DNA of 64,000 nucleotides from Mesonia sediminis (GTDB taxonomy: Bacteria > Bacteroidota > Bacteroidia > Flavobacteriales > Flavobacteriaceae): positions 62,001 to 126,000 of the forward strand of contig NZ_JBHULZ010000041.1 of NCBI RefSeq assembly GCF_042684705.1, in the 5' to 3' direction. The position numbers and the translations under genes were made by a program. The notes beneath the pieces are model-generated. The model had not been told where the DNA came from. It ran no database searches and saw only the letters and a list, made by a program, of their open reading frames with translations. This document shows positions 25,518 through 34,223 of the stretch, one piece after another (position 1 is the stretch's first letter; every line of letters starts with the position of its first letter).

Positions 25518-26543
25518 ATGATAAAAAACGATTTATTTTTACGTGCACTAAAAGGAGAAACGGTAGAGCGCCCGCCGGTATGGATGATGCGCCAGGCAGG
25601 AAGATACCTACCCGACTTTATGAAGCTTAAAGAAAAGTATGATTTCTTTACCCGTTGTAGAACTCCTGAACTCGCTACAGAAATAACCGTAATGCCCATA
25701 CATCAAGTGGGTACAGATGCTGCCATTTTGTTTAGTGACATCTTAGTTATACCACAAGCTATGAATATTGAGGTAGAAATGAAACCTGGTGTTGGCCCTT
25801 GGTTACCCAACCCTATTCGCAGTGCTAAAGATGTAGAACAAGTGATTGTACCCAACGTAGAGGAAGAATTAGATTACGTTTTTGACGCCATTAAAATGAC
25901 CAAATTAGCATTAAACCAAGAAGTTCCTTTAATTGGATTTGCTGGTTCGCCTTGGACCATTTTATGTTATGCTGTTCAAGGGCAGGGTTCTAAGAATTTT
26001 GACAAAGCAAAACAATTTTGTTTTACACAACCTTTGGCTGCCCATGCACTATTGCAAAAAATAACCGACACAACTATAGCTTATTTAAAACAAAAAGTAA
26101 AGGTTGGGGTAGATGCAGTTCAAATTTTTGATTCTTGGGGAGGTATGCTATCACCCGTAGATTACAATGAGTTTTCTTGGCAATATATCCAGCAAATTAT
26201 CGATGCTTTAAAAGATATAACTCCGGTAATTGCTTTTGGTAAAGGCTGTTGGTATGCTTTAGATCAAATGAGCAAATCTGGAGCCTCAGCTTTAGGCGTA
26301 GACTGGACCTGCTCTGCTCAAAATGCAAGAGCTTTTACAAATGGAAGTATTACGCTTCAAGGTAATTTTGACCCGTCGCGTCTATTTTCACCACCAGCAG
26401 AAATTAAGAAGATGGTTCATCAAATGATTAATGATTTCGGAAAAGACAAATACATTGTTAACCTAGGACACGGCATTTTGCCGAACATACCAGTTGAAAA
26501 TGCTCAAGCATTTGTCGATGCCGTAAAAGAATACAAAGCCTAA
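25518..26543 (+). CDS. hemE: Uroporphyrinogen decarboxylase
   Basis: 341 residues. It removes four carboxyl groups from uroporphyrinogen III. Signatures are PPVWMMRQAGRYLPDF near the start with the substrate-binding Arg residues, LFSDILVIPQAMNI with the catalytic Asp, GFAGSPWTILCYAVQG and the C-terminal NLGHGILPNIPVENAQAF. Two bases separate it from the next gene. Complete, typical length. Confidence 0.97.
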   Translation: MIKNDLFLRALKGETVERPPVWMMRQAGRYLPDFMKLKEKYDFFTRCRTPELATEITVMPIHQVGTDAAILFSDILVIPQAMNIEVEMKPGVGPWLPNPIRSAKDVEQVIVPNVEEELDYVFDAIKMTKLALNQEVPLIGFAGSPWTILCYAVQGQGSKNFDKAKQFCFTQPLAAHALLQKITDTTIAYLKQKVKVGVDAVQIFDSWGGMLSPVDYNEFSWQYIQQIIDALKDITPVIAFGKGCWYALDQMSKSGASALGVDWTCSAQNARAFTNGSITLQGNFDPSRLFSPPAEIKKMVHQMINDFGKDKYIVNLGHGILPNIPVENAQAFVDAVKEYKA

Positions 26544-26545
26544 GC

Positions 26546-27037
26546 ATGGCCTTACCGGGTAAACTTATAAAACTAAAACCAAGTCAAATTTTGCAACTTG
26601 TAAAGGTTTTTTTAATGCACCCATTTTATATTATTCCTACCTACCGGGCTACACAATTGGCTATTCATTTGGCACAAGCCCGGTTTGGTAACGAACACCA
26701 TTTAAACACCCCTGCCAATGCGTTTAGACACGCTTTATGGAGTTTTTTAATTGCTCAAAAAGTTTATAAAAAAAATAAAAATGTGTCAAAAGCTGTAAAT
26801 TGGGCTAAAACCATAACCGATTTACACGAACAAATAGCCCCCAATAAACCACTTGAAAAGGCCATGGATTTACATAACAATAGCATTGGTCTTCGTTTAT
26901 TTGAAGCCAATTATACCACAAACACTACTGATCAGCTATTAAAATTATTAAACAGAGAAACAGACCAAGCCGTAAAAATAACCAAAGCTGCTGATATTGA
27001 AATTAACAAAAATCGGCTTGTCTTTTTAGAAAATTAA
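26546..27037 (+). CDS. DUF6973-like protein embedded in the heme operon
   Basis: 163 residues, apparently soluble except for a hydrophobic N-terminal part (about 15-35). Conserved-looking polar motifs are NAFRHALWSFLIAQK, ITDLHEQIAP and AMDLHNNSIGLRLF, that is three His-containing helices that could form a metal or catalytic site. I associate the pattern with the DUF6973 group but cannot confirm it here. The gene is 2 bases from hemE and 2 bases from hemF, so it is translated with them. Function unknown; the position suggests a link to late heme synthesis, but this is inference only. Confidence 0.72.
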   Translation: MALPGKLIKLKPSQILQLVKVFLMHPFYIIPTYRATQLAIHLAQARFGNEHHLNTPANAFRHALWSFLIAQKVYKKNKNVSKAVNWAKTITDLHEQIAPNKPLEKAMDLHNNSIGLRLFEANYTTNTTDQLLKLLNRETDQAVKITKAADIEINKNRLVFLEN

Positions 27038-27039
27038 AT

Positions 27040-27942
27040 ATGCGAGAAAAGTTTTTAGCTTACATACAAAAATTACAGGACCAGATTACTCAGGCATTAG
27101 AAGAGATTGACACCAAAGCAAAGTTTAAGGAAGACAAGTGGGAAAGAAAAGAAGGTGGCGGTGGCAGAACACGTGTAATTGAAAACGGGAAAGTCTTTGA
27201 AAAGGGCGGTGTAAACATTTCGGCTGTGCATGGTCCCCTAGCTCCAGCAATGCAAAAGTATTTCAAAGTAGGAGACGTAGATTTTTTTGCTTGTGGCTTA
27301 AGTTTAGTTATTCATCCTAAAAATCCTATGGTTCCTACGGTTCATGCCAATTGGCGCTATTTTGAAATGTATGACAAATCAGGTCAAGTTATAGATCAAT
27401 GGTTTGGTGGAGGCCAAGACTTAACCCCTTACTACCTCTTTGAAGAAGACGCCAATCACTTTCACAAAATTTGTAAAAAAGCTTGTGATTCTCACGGATC
27501 AAACTTGTATACCGAATACAAAAAGAAATGTGATGAATATTTCTGGAACACCCACCGTCATGAAGCTAGAGGTATAGGTGGATTGTTTTTTGATTATTTA
27601 AAATCTACACCCAAAAAAAACATAGAAGACTGGTATCAGTTTGTTACTCAAGTTGGAGATAGTTTCTTAGATGCCTATCTCCCTATAGTCAATAAAAGAA
27701 AGGAATTAGCTTACACCGATGCCCAAAGAGAGTGGCAAGAAATAAGGCGTGGCAGGTATGTTGAGTTTAATCTCATTCATGATAAAGGAACTCTTTTTGG
27801 GCTAAAAACTAATGGTCGTATAGAGAGTATATTAATGAGCCTACCGCCTCACGTGCAATGGCAATATGATCACCAACCAACTAATGGTAGTGATGAAGAA
27901 AAATTAATTCACGTTTTAAAAAATCCAAGAAATTGGGTGTAA
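27040..27942 (+). CDS. hemF: Oxygen-dependent coproporphyrinogen-III oxidase
   Basis: 300 residues, the usual HemF length. Motifs include GGGGRTRVIENGKVFEKGGVN, the substrate/metal segment PTVHANWRYFE, WFGGGQDLTPYYLFEED, and RGRYVEFNLIHDKGTLFGL. The enzyme oxidises coproporphyrinogen III to protoporphyrinogen IX with O2, which together with HemJ and the acyl-ACP desaturase points to an aerobic lifestyle. No hemN is seen in the window. It lies between the DUF6973-like gene (2 bases) and hemB (23 bases). Confidence 0.97.
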   Translation: MREKFLAYIQKLQDQITQALEEIDTKAKFKEDKWERKEGGGGRTRVIENGKVFEKGGVNISAVHGPLAPAMQKYFKVGDVDFFACGLSLVIHPKNPMVPTVHANWRYFEMYDKSGQVIDQWFGGGQDLTPYYLFEEDANHFHKICKKACDSHGSNLYTEYKKKCDEYFWNTHRHEARGIGGLFFDYLKSTPKKNIEDWYQFVTQVGDSFLDAYLPIVNKRKELAYTDAQREWQEIRRGRYVEFNLIHDKGTLFGLKTNGRIESILMSLPPHVQWQYDHQPTNGSDEEKLIHVLKNPRNWV

Positions 27943-27965
27943 ACGTAAAACAAAAATAAATCATT

Positions 27966-28955
27966 ATGTTCCCATTAATAAGAAATAGACGTACCCGAAC
28001 AAATCAAGCGGTACGTAACCTAATTCAGGAAACTAACCTATCACCAAACGATTTTCAAGCCCCTATTTTTGTGGTAGAAGGTAAAAACAAAAAAGAAGAA
28101 ATTGCTTCTATGCCAGGTTACTTTCGCTACAGCTTAGATCAATTACCGCAAGAGATAAAAACTCTTTGGTCATTAGGAATTCAATCTGTACTTTTATTTG
28201 TAAAAGTTGAAGAATCCTTAAAAGACAATGCGGGCAAGGAAGCTTTAAACAAAAACGGATTAATGCAACGTGCCATAAAGACAGTAAAAGATACGGTACC
28301 TGAAATGTTAGTGATGACCGATGTGGCACTAGACCCTTATTCTATTTACGGTCACGACGGTATCGTTGAAAATGGACAAATACAAAATGATGCTTCTGTA
28401 GAATTTTTAGCCGCTATGGCTCTATCTCATGCCCAAGCTGGAGCTGATTTTGTTGCGCCAAGCGATATGATGGACGGTCGTATTTTGGTAATGCGCCAGC
28501 GCCTTGAAGAAGCGGGCTATTCCCATACGGGAATTATGAGTTATAGCGCCAAGTATGCCTCTGCATTTTACGGCCCTTTTAGAGATGCTTTAGATTCGGC
28601 GCCTGTAGACGTACAAAACATTCCTAAAGACAAAAAAACTTATCAAATGAATCCTGCCAATCGGCTTGAAGCTATCCGAGAGGCTCAAATGGACGTCGAG
28701 GAAGGTGCAGATATCGTAATGGTGAAACCCGGACTTTGCTATCTAGATATTGTTAGAGATCTAAGAAATGAGTTAACTACACCCATATCTGTATACCAAG
28801 TTAGCGGAGAATACGCGATGATTAAAGCTGCCGCCGAAAAAGGTTGGTTAGACGAAGAAGCTGTCATCCTAGAGCAAATCACCGCCATAAAACGTGCAGG
28901 TGCCGATTTTATAGCAAGTTATTTCGCTAAACAAGCGGTTCAATTAATACAGTAA
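27966..28955 (+). CDS. hemB: Delta-aminolevulinic acid dehydratase (porphobilinogen synthase), non-zinc type
   Basis: 329 residues. It condenses two aminolevulinate molecules into porphobilinogen. The two active-site lysines are Lys196 (MSYSAKYASAFYGPFRDA) and Lys254 (VMVKPGLCYLDI). The segment that carries the catalytic zinc cysteines in the zinc class reads ALDPYSIYGHDG (121-132), so the Cys cluster is absent and the enzyme should be of the Mg/K-type. It is the last hem gene of the cluster although it acts early in the pathway. Confidence 0.97.
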   Translation: MFPLIRNRRTRTNQAVRNLIQETNLSPNDFQAPIFVVEGKNKKEEIASMPGYFRYSLDQLPQEIKTLWSLGIQSVLLFVKVEESLKDNAGKEALNKNGLMQRAIKTVKDTVPEMLVMTDVALDPYSIYGHDGIVENGQIQNDASVEFLAAMALSHAQAGADFVAPSDMMDGRILVMRQRLEEAGYSHTGIMSYSAKYASAFYGPFRDALDSAPVDVQNIPKDKKTYQMNPANRLEAIREAQMDVEEGADIVMVKPGLCYLDIVRDLRNELTTPISVYQVSGEYAMIKAAAEKGWLDEEAVILEQITAIKRAGADFIASYFAKQAVQLIQ

Positions 28956-28958
28956 AAC

Positions 28959-28974
28959 TTGGCACGATTTTAGC
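28959..28974 (+). promoter_or_regulatory. Sigma-54-like -24/-12 sequence
   Basis: TTGGCACGATTTTAGC resembles the sigma-54 consensus TTGGCACG-N4-TTGC, with one mismatch in the -12 part (TAGC). The ATG of the next gene is only 12 bases downstream, so a true promoter would give an almost leaderless message. Tentative. Confidence 0.3.
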
Positions 28975-28986
28975 CTAAAGGCCAGT

Positions 28987-29337
28987 ATGAAAAAATTGTT
29001 TTTATACTGGCTTTTTTTAGTTTCGGTATTCCATCAAGTGGGAATAGCGGCTACGCCCAGTTTAAGCAATGTTCTACCTCAAGATACTCCAGAAAAAGAA
29101 CACTACTTTTCACAAGATTATCAACACTCCTTTCAGGGCTTACCTACAGATGAAGTTCGAACCCCACTAGAAGACAAAAATGAACCACTTTTTGGTTCTA
29201 ATTTATTAGAAGCCATAACAGATTTGGAGTCAAAGCAAGTTTTGACTTTTCATCCACTAAAACCCTCCATTTTTTTATCATTAGATAAAAGACTCTTATT
29301 TGGAGTTTTTCTATTCCCTTTCCATAGTTTTTTATAG
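28987..29337 (+). CDS. Small exported protein of unknown function
   Basis: 116 residues with a clear signal peptide (MKKLFLYWLFLVSVFHQVGIA, cleavage near residue 21-22). The mature part is short and acidic, followed by a hydrophobic C-terminal segment (LLFGVFLFPFHSFL) that might be a membrane end or sorting tail. No known domain. It starts 31 bases after hemB and may be read through from it. The next 109 bases hold no gene. Not recognised. Confidence 0.6.
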   Translation: MKKLFLYWLFLVSVFHQVGIAATPSLSNVLPQDTPEKEHYFSQDYQHSFQGLPTDEVRTPLEDKNEPLFGSNLLEAITDLESKQVLTFHPLKPSIFLSLDKRLLFGVFLFPFHSFL

Positions 29338-29446
29338 TACTATTTTCCGCAGGTATTAGCATGATATCATAAGTACCTAACCAATCTTTCTATAACGGAA
29401 TTAAATAAACTATAAATAAAAGTCTCTTTTTAAGAGCATAAGAACC

Positions 29447-29890
29447 ATGGATCAATCCTCTGTTTTATTAGGAATAGTACTGCTATTCGCCTTCATTGCC
29501 CCATTATTTTATACCATAATCATTAAAAGGAAAAATACTGCTATTTGGGAACAAAAAATTAGAAAAAAAGCGGCTCAAATGCACCTTGAACTAGACGAAC
29601 TAGAAATAAACACCAAATTGTTTTTGGGTATAAACCGTGTAAAGCAAATACTTATTTACGGAAATTTAGATGAAGAAAATTTGAAAGTTAAAAGCTTTGG
29701 TTTAACCGGACTTACTTGCGAAATAAAACAAAATAGGAGTAAAGAAAAAGGCATCGAGCAAATCGTGATGCTGCTTAAAAATCAATTACAGCAGAGCCAA
29801 ATAGTTTTTTATAACGAAGAAGACGATTATAACGTGGAAGCTTTGGCGCAATTAGAATTGGCCCAAAAATGGCAAAAAGCAATAAGCTGA
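29447..29890 (+). CDS. Membrane-anchored hypothetical protein
   Basis: 147 residues. One N-terminal membrane helix (about 7-26) with a short outside tip, then a charged cytoplasmic part with helix (KNTAIWEQKIRKKAAQMHLELDEL) and a small alpha/beta domain ending in a helix. No catalytic or binding motif recognised. It is separated from hemB and from the CNNM gene by gaps of about 100 bases. Codon use matches its neighbours, so it is very likely a real gene of unknown function. Confidence 0.7.
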   Translation: MDQSSVLLGIVLLFAFIAPLFYTIIIKRKNTAIWEQKIRKKAAQMHLELDELEINTKLFLGINRVKQILIYGNLDEENLKVKSFGLTGLTCEIKQNRSKEKGIEQIVMLLKNQLQQSQIVFYNEEDDYNVEALAQLELAQKWQKAIS

Positions 29891-29928
29891 TAAACCAAGA
29901 GCCAAAATAGCGATTAGGTTTTGCTAAA

Positions 29929-29963
29929 TTTGTGAAAAATAGGTTGAGTAAATTCTATATTTG
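29929..29963 (+). promoter_or_regulatory. Promoter of the CNNM-type gene (TTTG-N23-TATATTTG)
   Basis: TTTG at 29929-29932 and TATATTTG at 29956-29963 form a Bacteroidota -33/-7 pair, with slightly long spacing. Transcription would start near 29970, inside the longer TTG-initiated frame, so the real start codon should be the ATG at 29991. Confidence 0.6.
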
Positions 29964-29990
29964 TCTTATTTTTCAGAAAATTCATTTTTA

Positions 29991-31091
29991 ATGACCTTAT
30001 TAATAATTTATGCCCTAGTTTCTATTTTGGCTTCTTTTTTATGCTCTATTTTAGAAGCTGCTCTTTTGAGTTTTACCCCTACTCATATACGCCTTAAAAA
30101 AAATGAGGGAAAACAATATGCTACAACACTAGCTAGCTTTAAAAAAGACATTGATGTTCCTTTAACAGCTATACTTACCGTAAACACTATAGCTCATACT
30201 GTTGGTGCCATTTTAGTGGGTAATCAAGCGGCTATTCTTGCATTAGAACAAGGTATAGATTACCAAGTATTGGGAATAAATTTTGTTGGTTTAGTATCGG
30301 CAATAATGACCGTTTTAATTTTAATTCTTTCAGAAATTATTCCTAAAACCATAGGAGCTAGTTATTGGAAGCATTTAGGTCAGTTCACAGCCACCACCCT
30401 ACAGATTCTTATCTTTCCATTAAAATATACCGGTATCTTATGGTTACTTTTACTCACCACAAAGCTTATAGGAAATTCTGCTCATGCTAATACCATGAGT
30501 CGGGAAGAATTTATAGCCATTACAGATGAAGCCGAAAAAGAAGGCGTTTTTAAAGAGAATGAAACCACCTTTATTAAGAATTTACTAGTTTTTAAATCGG
30601 TTATGGCGCAAGACGTGATGACTCCTTTCTCGGTAGCTATGATTGCCAATGAAGAACAAAGCGTAGCAGACTTTATTTCAGAACATCCTACACTTAAATT
30701 TTCTAGAATTCCAGTCTACCATAACCAACCCAACAATATAACCGGTTTTGTACTCAAGGATGAGATTTTAGAACATATGATTCAAGATAAAGGCGCATTA
30801 CATCTTGAAAGTCTAAAACGAGATGTGTTGCTAACCTATAGCCACACCCCAATTCCTAAATTATTTGAATTTTTCATACAAAAGAGAGCTCATTTAGCCG
30901 TAGTAGCCGATCAATACGGAAACACTGTAGGAATTATCACGATGGAAGATATTATTGAAACCTTACTCGGCTTAGAGATTATGGATGAAAGCGATAGTAC
31001 AGAAGATATGCAGCATCTGGCTAGAAAAAACTGGGAAAAAAGAGCCAAGCGCTTGGGTATTATTCACGATAATCTAGAAGACGAACAATAA
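29991..31091 (+). CDS. CNNM/CorB-family membrane protein with CBS pair
   Basis: 366 residues from the ATG at 29991 (an upstream TTG at 29961 lies within the promoter box). An N-terminal DUF21/CNNM transmembrane domain (about 1-165, with ILSEIIPKTIGASYWKHL) is followed by an acidic helix and two CBS motifs (about 200-330, FKSVMAQDVMTPFSVAMI and VADQYGNTVGIITMEDIIETLLG). The family exports or controls Mg2+ or Co2+. The usual C-terminal CorC_HlyC domain is missing; the protein ends soon after the second CBS motif. Transported ion not determined. Confidence 0.88.
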   Translation: MTLLIIYALVSILASFLCSILEAALLSFTPTHIRLKKNEGKQYATTLASFKKDIDVPLTAILTVNTIAHTVGAILVGNQAAILALEQGIDYQVLGINFVGLVSAIMTVLILILSEIIPKTIGASYWKHLGQFTATTLQILIFPLKYTGILWLLLLTTKLIGNSAHANTMSREEFIAITDEAEKEGVFKENETTFIKNLLVFKSVMAQDVMTPFSVAMIANEEQSVADFISEHPTLKFSRIPVYHNQPNNITGFVLKDEILEHMIQDKGALHLESLKRDVLLTYSHTPIPKLFEFFIQKRAHLAVVADQYGNTVGIITMEDIIETLLGLEIMDESDSTEDMQHLARKNWEKRAKRLGIIHDNLEDEQ

Positions 31092-31168
31092 ATCTTTTAT
31101 ATCACTAAATAAAAAATTTTTGTTTGCATCGGGTAATATTGTAACTTAATCACTTAATTACTAAGCTG

Positions 31169-31879
31169 ATGTTACACCATATACCCCTTTCTAAAATTTT
31201 ATTTTTAGATATAGAGACCGTCCCTGAAGTTGAAAAATTTGAACATTTACCTCCTAAAGTACAATCGCTTTGGGAAAAAAAATCACGTTATCAACGCCAA
31301 GAAGATATTTCGGCAGAAGACTTTTATGAAAGGGCAGGTATTTGGGCAGAATTCGGGAAAGTAGTTTGTCTGTCTGTAGGGTATTTTTTAATTCATCCGC
31401 AAAGGGAGTTCAGAGTAACTAGCTTTACTGGCAGCGAACCTGAATTATTAACGGCTTTTAACAACCTAATCACTCAGCATTTCGATAAAAAAGACCAGTT
31501 ACTGTGCGCCCATAACGGCAAAGAATTTGATTTTCCTTTCTTAGCGCGAAGAATGCTAATTCATGGTATCGCGCTACCCGACAAACTCAATCTTTTTGGT
31601 AAAAAACCTTGGGAAGTGCCCCATTTAGACACCCTAGAACTTTGGAAATTTGGAGACTACAAGCATTATACCTCACTTAACTTACTCACCCACGTCTTAG
31701 GCATTCCCTCGCCAAAATCAGATATCTCTGGCGATGAAGTAGCTCGCGTATTTTACGAAGAACAAAATATAGCACGAATAAAAAATTATTGTGAAAGAGA
31801 TGTAGTGGCCATTGCCCAAATTATTTTAAAGTTTAAAGGAGAAAGTCTTTTAGACCCTGAAGAAATAAAAAGTGTCTAA
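31169..31879 (+). CDS. Predicted 3'-5' exonuclease of the PolB-like DnaQ superfamily
   Basis: 236 residues with the RNase H-fold exonuclease acidic motifs: Exo I FLDIETVPE, Exo II LCAHNGKEFDFPFLARRM, and Exo III in RIKNYCERDVVAIAQIILKF. This group of small stand-alone PolB-type exonucleases acts on DNA or RNA ends; the cellular role is not known. Monocistronic-looking, 77 bases after the CNNM gene and 60 bases before the ABC gene. Complete. Confidence 0.88.
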   Translation: MLHHIPLSKILFLDIETVPEVEKFEHLPPKVQSLWEKKSRYQRQEDISAEDFYERAGIWAEFGKVVCLSVGYFLIHPQREFRVTSFTGSEPELLTAFNNLITQHFDKKDQLLCAHNGKEFDFPFLARRMLIHGIALPDKLNLFGKKPWEVPHLDTLELWKFGDYKHYTSLNLLTHVLGIPSPKSDISGDEVARVFYEEQNIARIKNYCERDVVAIAQIILKFKGESLLDPEEIKSV

Positions 31880-31939
31880 AACCGATAGCTACCTTTATTT
31901 TGTTATTTTTATTGCGTGTAGACTTTACGGATTTAACCC

Positions 31940-33628
31940 ATGGAAGCCAGCAAATCTTTATTAAAAATTAAACAGCTTAGTCTCGGTTTTACCACTAAGA
32001 AAACCTCTTATACCCCTATTTTAAAAAACATTGATTTAGAAATAGGAAAAAATGAGATTCTTGGACTGGTAGGAGAATCTGGATCTGGAAAATCTATACT
32101 TAGTTTGTGCATTTTGCAACTATTAAGCAAGCAGGCGAAAATTAAAAAGGGCAGTATACAATTTAATAATAGGGAACTATTAGACCTGCCAAAGAAGGAG
32201 TTTCAAAACTTACGCGGAGCACAAATCGCAATGATATTCCAAGAACCTATGAGCAGTCTAAATCCAGCTATGCGATGCGGCAGACAAGTGGTAGAAATAC
32301 TTGCTCAACACACCTCCCTAAGCTTTAAACAAGCTCAGCAAAAAACTTTAGAACTTTTTAAACAAGTAAAGCTTCCCGATGTAGAACGTGTTTATAGGGC
32401 ATATCCGCACCAAATTAGTGGCGGACAAAAACAACGCGTTATGATTGCTATGGCCATTGCCTGTAAACCCAAACTACTTATTGCCGATGAGCCAACCACC
32501 GCTTTAGATGTAACGGTGCAGAATGAAATTCTACTTCTTTTAAAAGAGATTCAACAAGAGACTCAAATGAGTATTTTATTTATTTCTCACGATTTGGCAG
32601 TGGTTTCTAAAATTGCCGACCGGGTAGCTGTGATGTATAGAGGCAAAATATTAGAAGTCAATGAAACCCAGACGCTATTCAAAAACCCACAAAACCAATA
32701 TACTCGTGCTCTATTACTCTCAAAACCAAGAACAGATGTTCGCTTAAAAAGGCTCCCAACGGTAGAAGATATTTTACAAGACCAATTAAATCTTGCCGTT
32801 GAAACTCGAGAAGATAGACAAGAGAAGCATAAAACTATTTATGCCCAAGCTCCTTTACTTGAAGCCAAAAATTTAAAAAAGGTTTTTATCACTAAAACCG
32901 GTCTATGGGGAAGCAGACGGGAATTTACCGCTGTAAATTCTGTTAACTTTAAAATTTATGCTGGCGAAACTTTAGGTTTGGTAGGTGAATCTGGCTGTGG
33001 CAAATCTACTCTAGCCGATCTGATTTTGCGATTGACTCCAGCAACCAGCGGACAGGTGTATTATAAAGGAAAAGAGATATTTTCTTTACCTAAAAAAGAG
33101 CAAAAGAAACTAAGGCAAAAGATTCAATTGATATTTCAAGACCCTTTTTCTTCTTTGAATCCGCGTCTTACTATAGGTCAGGCTATAATGGAGCCTATGT
33201 TGGTACACGGTCTTTATAAGAATAAAGCAGAACGTAAAGACAGAGCACTTTATTTGCTTAATCGGGTGGGATTAGACCAAAAATATTTTAATAGATTCCC
33301 TCACGAGTTTAGTGGTGGGCAACGTCAGCGTATTGGTATAGCCAGAACGATTGCCGTAAACCCAGAGTTGATAATTTGTGATGAATCGGTCTCGGCATTA
33401 GATATATCGGTGCAAGCTCAAGTGCTCAATTTATTAAATGAATTAAAAGAAGATTTTGGTTTTACCTATTTATTCATTTCGCACGATTTAAGTGTCGTTA
33501 AATATATGGCCGATCAACTTCTGGTTATGAATCAAGGTAAGATTGTTGAACGCGGCGATCCTGATTCCATTTACAAAAATCCGCGCAAGCAGTATACTCA
33601 AGATTTAATTAATGCGATGCCAATATAG
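31940..33628 (+). CDS. Fused dipeptide/oligopeptide-type ABC ATPase (DppD-DppF type)
   Basis: 562 residues with two complete ABC cassettes in one chain. The first has GESGSGKS, ISGGQKQR and LLIADEPTTALDV; the second has GESGCGKST, FSGGQRQR and LIICDESVSALDI, in which the usual DEPT is DESV. Oligopeptide-type C-terminal extensions follow each cassette. Such fusions (YejF/GsiA-like) drive peptide, nickel or glutathione importers. No permease or binding-protein gene is adjacent, so its membrane partner must be elsewhere. Confidence 0.93.
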   Translation: MEASKSLLKIKQLSLGFTTKKTSYTPILKNIDLEIGKNEILGLVGESGSGKSILSLCILQLLSKQAKIKKGSIQFNNRELLDLPKKEFQNLRGAQIAMIFQEPMSSLNPAMRCGRQVVEILAQHTSLSFKQAQQKTLELFKQVKLPDVERVYRAYPHQISGGQKQRVMIAMAIACKPKLLIADEPTTALDVTVQNEILLLLKEIQQETQMSILFISHDLAVVSKIADRVAVMYRGKILEVNETQTLFKNPQNQYTRALLLSKPRTDVRLKRLPTVEDILQDQLNLAVETREDRQEKHKTIYAQAPLLEAKNLKKVFITKTGLWGSRREFTAVNSVNFKIYAGETLGLVGESGCGKSTLADLILRLTPATSGQVYYKGKEIFSLPKKEQKKLRQKIQLIFQDPFSSLNPRLTIGQAIMEPMLVHGLYKNKAERKDRALYLLNRVGLDQKYFNRFPHEFSGGQRQRIGIARTIAVNPELIICDESVSALDISVQAQVLNLLNELKEDFGFTYLFISHDLSVVKYMADQLLVMNQGKIVERGDPDSIYKNPRKQYTQDLINAMPI

Positions 33629-33653
33629 GTAAAAGCTCTTTGTAAACCGACTT

Positions 33654-33661
33654 TATTTTTG
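33654..33661 (+). promoter_or_regulatory. -7 promoter box of the copper cluster
   Basis: TATTTTTG fits TAnnTTTG. It lies just after the ABC gene and before the small CxxxC gene, so it probably starts the 33.7-37.1 kb unit. A TTG start at 33664 would be almost at the transcription start, which argues for the GTG at 33766. Confidence 0.5.
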
Positions 33662-33765
33662 GGTTGATTACTGCACCTCCAGTTCGAGAGACAAATAAAA
33701 TAACTACATTATTAAAAGTGACTTTTGTCAGTGCCTCACTCCTTCTTCATCCTTATCTTTACCAT

Positions 33766-34140
33766 GTGAAAAAGAAGCATTCCATATTAGTCTTTATTTT
33801 TACCCTGTTGGTTACTTTCAATAGTATAAAAAGTGCTTTTATGCTCAGTTTTTATTTTGTTGATACAAACAGTTTTGTTGAGCTATTTTGTATCAATAAA
33901 GACAGGCCAAAATTGGCTTGTAATGGTAAATGTGAGTTATCTAAATTGATAGAATCTAATTCGTCTAAAGAAAAGCCTGCTTATCTAGATTTTTTAGATA
34001 AAGAACTAGTATTCTTTTGGTCGGATGATTCTACTTCTCCTATATTATTTTTAGAAATCAAAAAACCAGTTTGCAAAAGCTATAATAACCTCTATCGCTT
34101 CTTGCAAATTACCGATATTAAGCCGCCTCCCATTGTATAA
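33766..34140 (+). CDS. Small membrane/exported protein with CNGKC motif, copper-cluster associated
   Basis: 124 residues from a GTG start at 33766. An N-terminal hydrophobic helix (KKKHSILVFIFTLLVTF) is followed by LFCINKDRPKLACNGKCELSKLI. The CxxxC pair plus the earlier Cys form a pattern that I recognise from small proteins encoded next to flavobacterial copper-type TonB receptors. It is followed by a Met/His-rich lipoprotein and a copper-type TonB receptor. Copper or metal handling is inferred from this context; there is no enzymatic motif. The start codon is uncertain because a longer TTG frame from 33664 is open. Confidence 0.65.
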   Translation: MKKKHSILVFIFTLLVTFNSIKSAFMLSFYFVDTNSFVELFCINKDRPKLACNGKCELSKLIESNSSKEKPAYLDFLDKELVFFWSDDSTSPILFLEIKKPVCKSYNNLYRFLQITDIKPPPIV

Positions 34141-34223
34141 TTAAGCTTTTGAAAATTACCCTTTGAACAAAAGAAACCAATCTTTTGCAAGGAACCCTAT
34201 AATCAAATCAAAAAATTTATACA

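Noticed and set aside
29961..29990. Longer TTG start of the CNNM gene
   Set aside because: The TTG is part of the -7 box, so transcription should begin after it.
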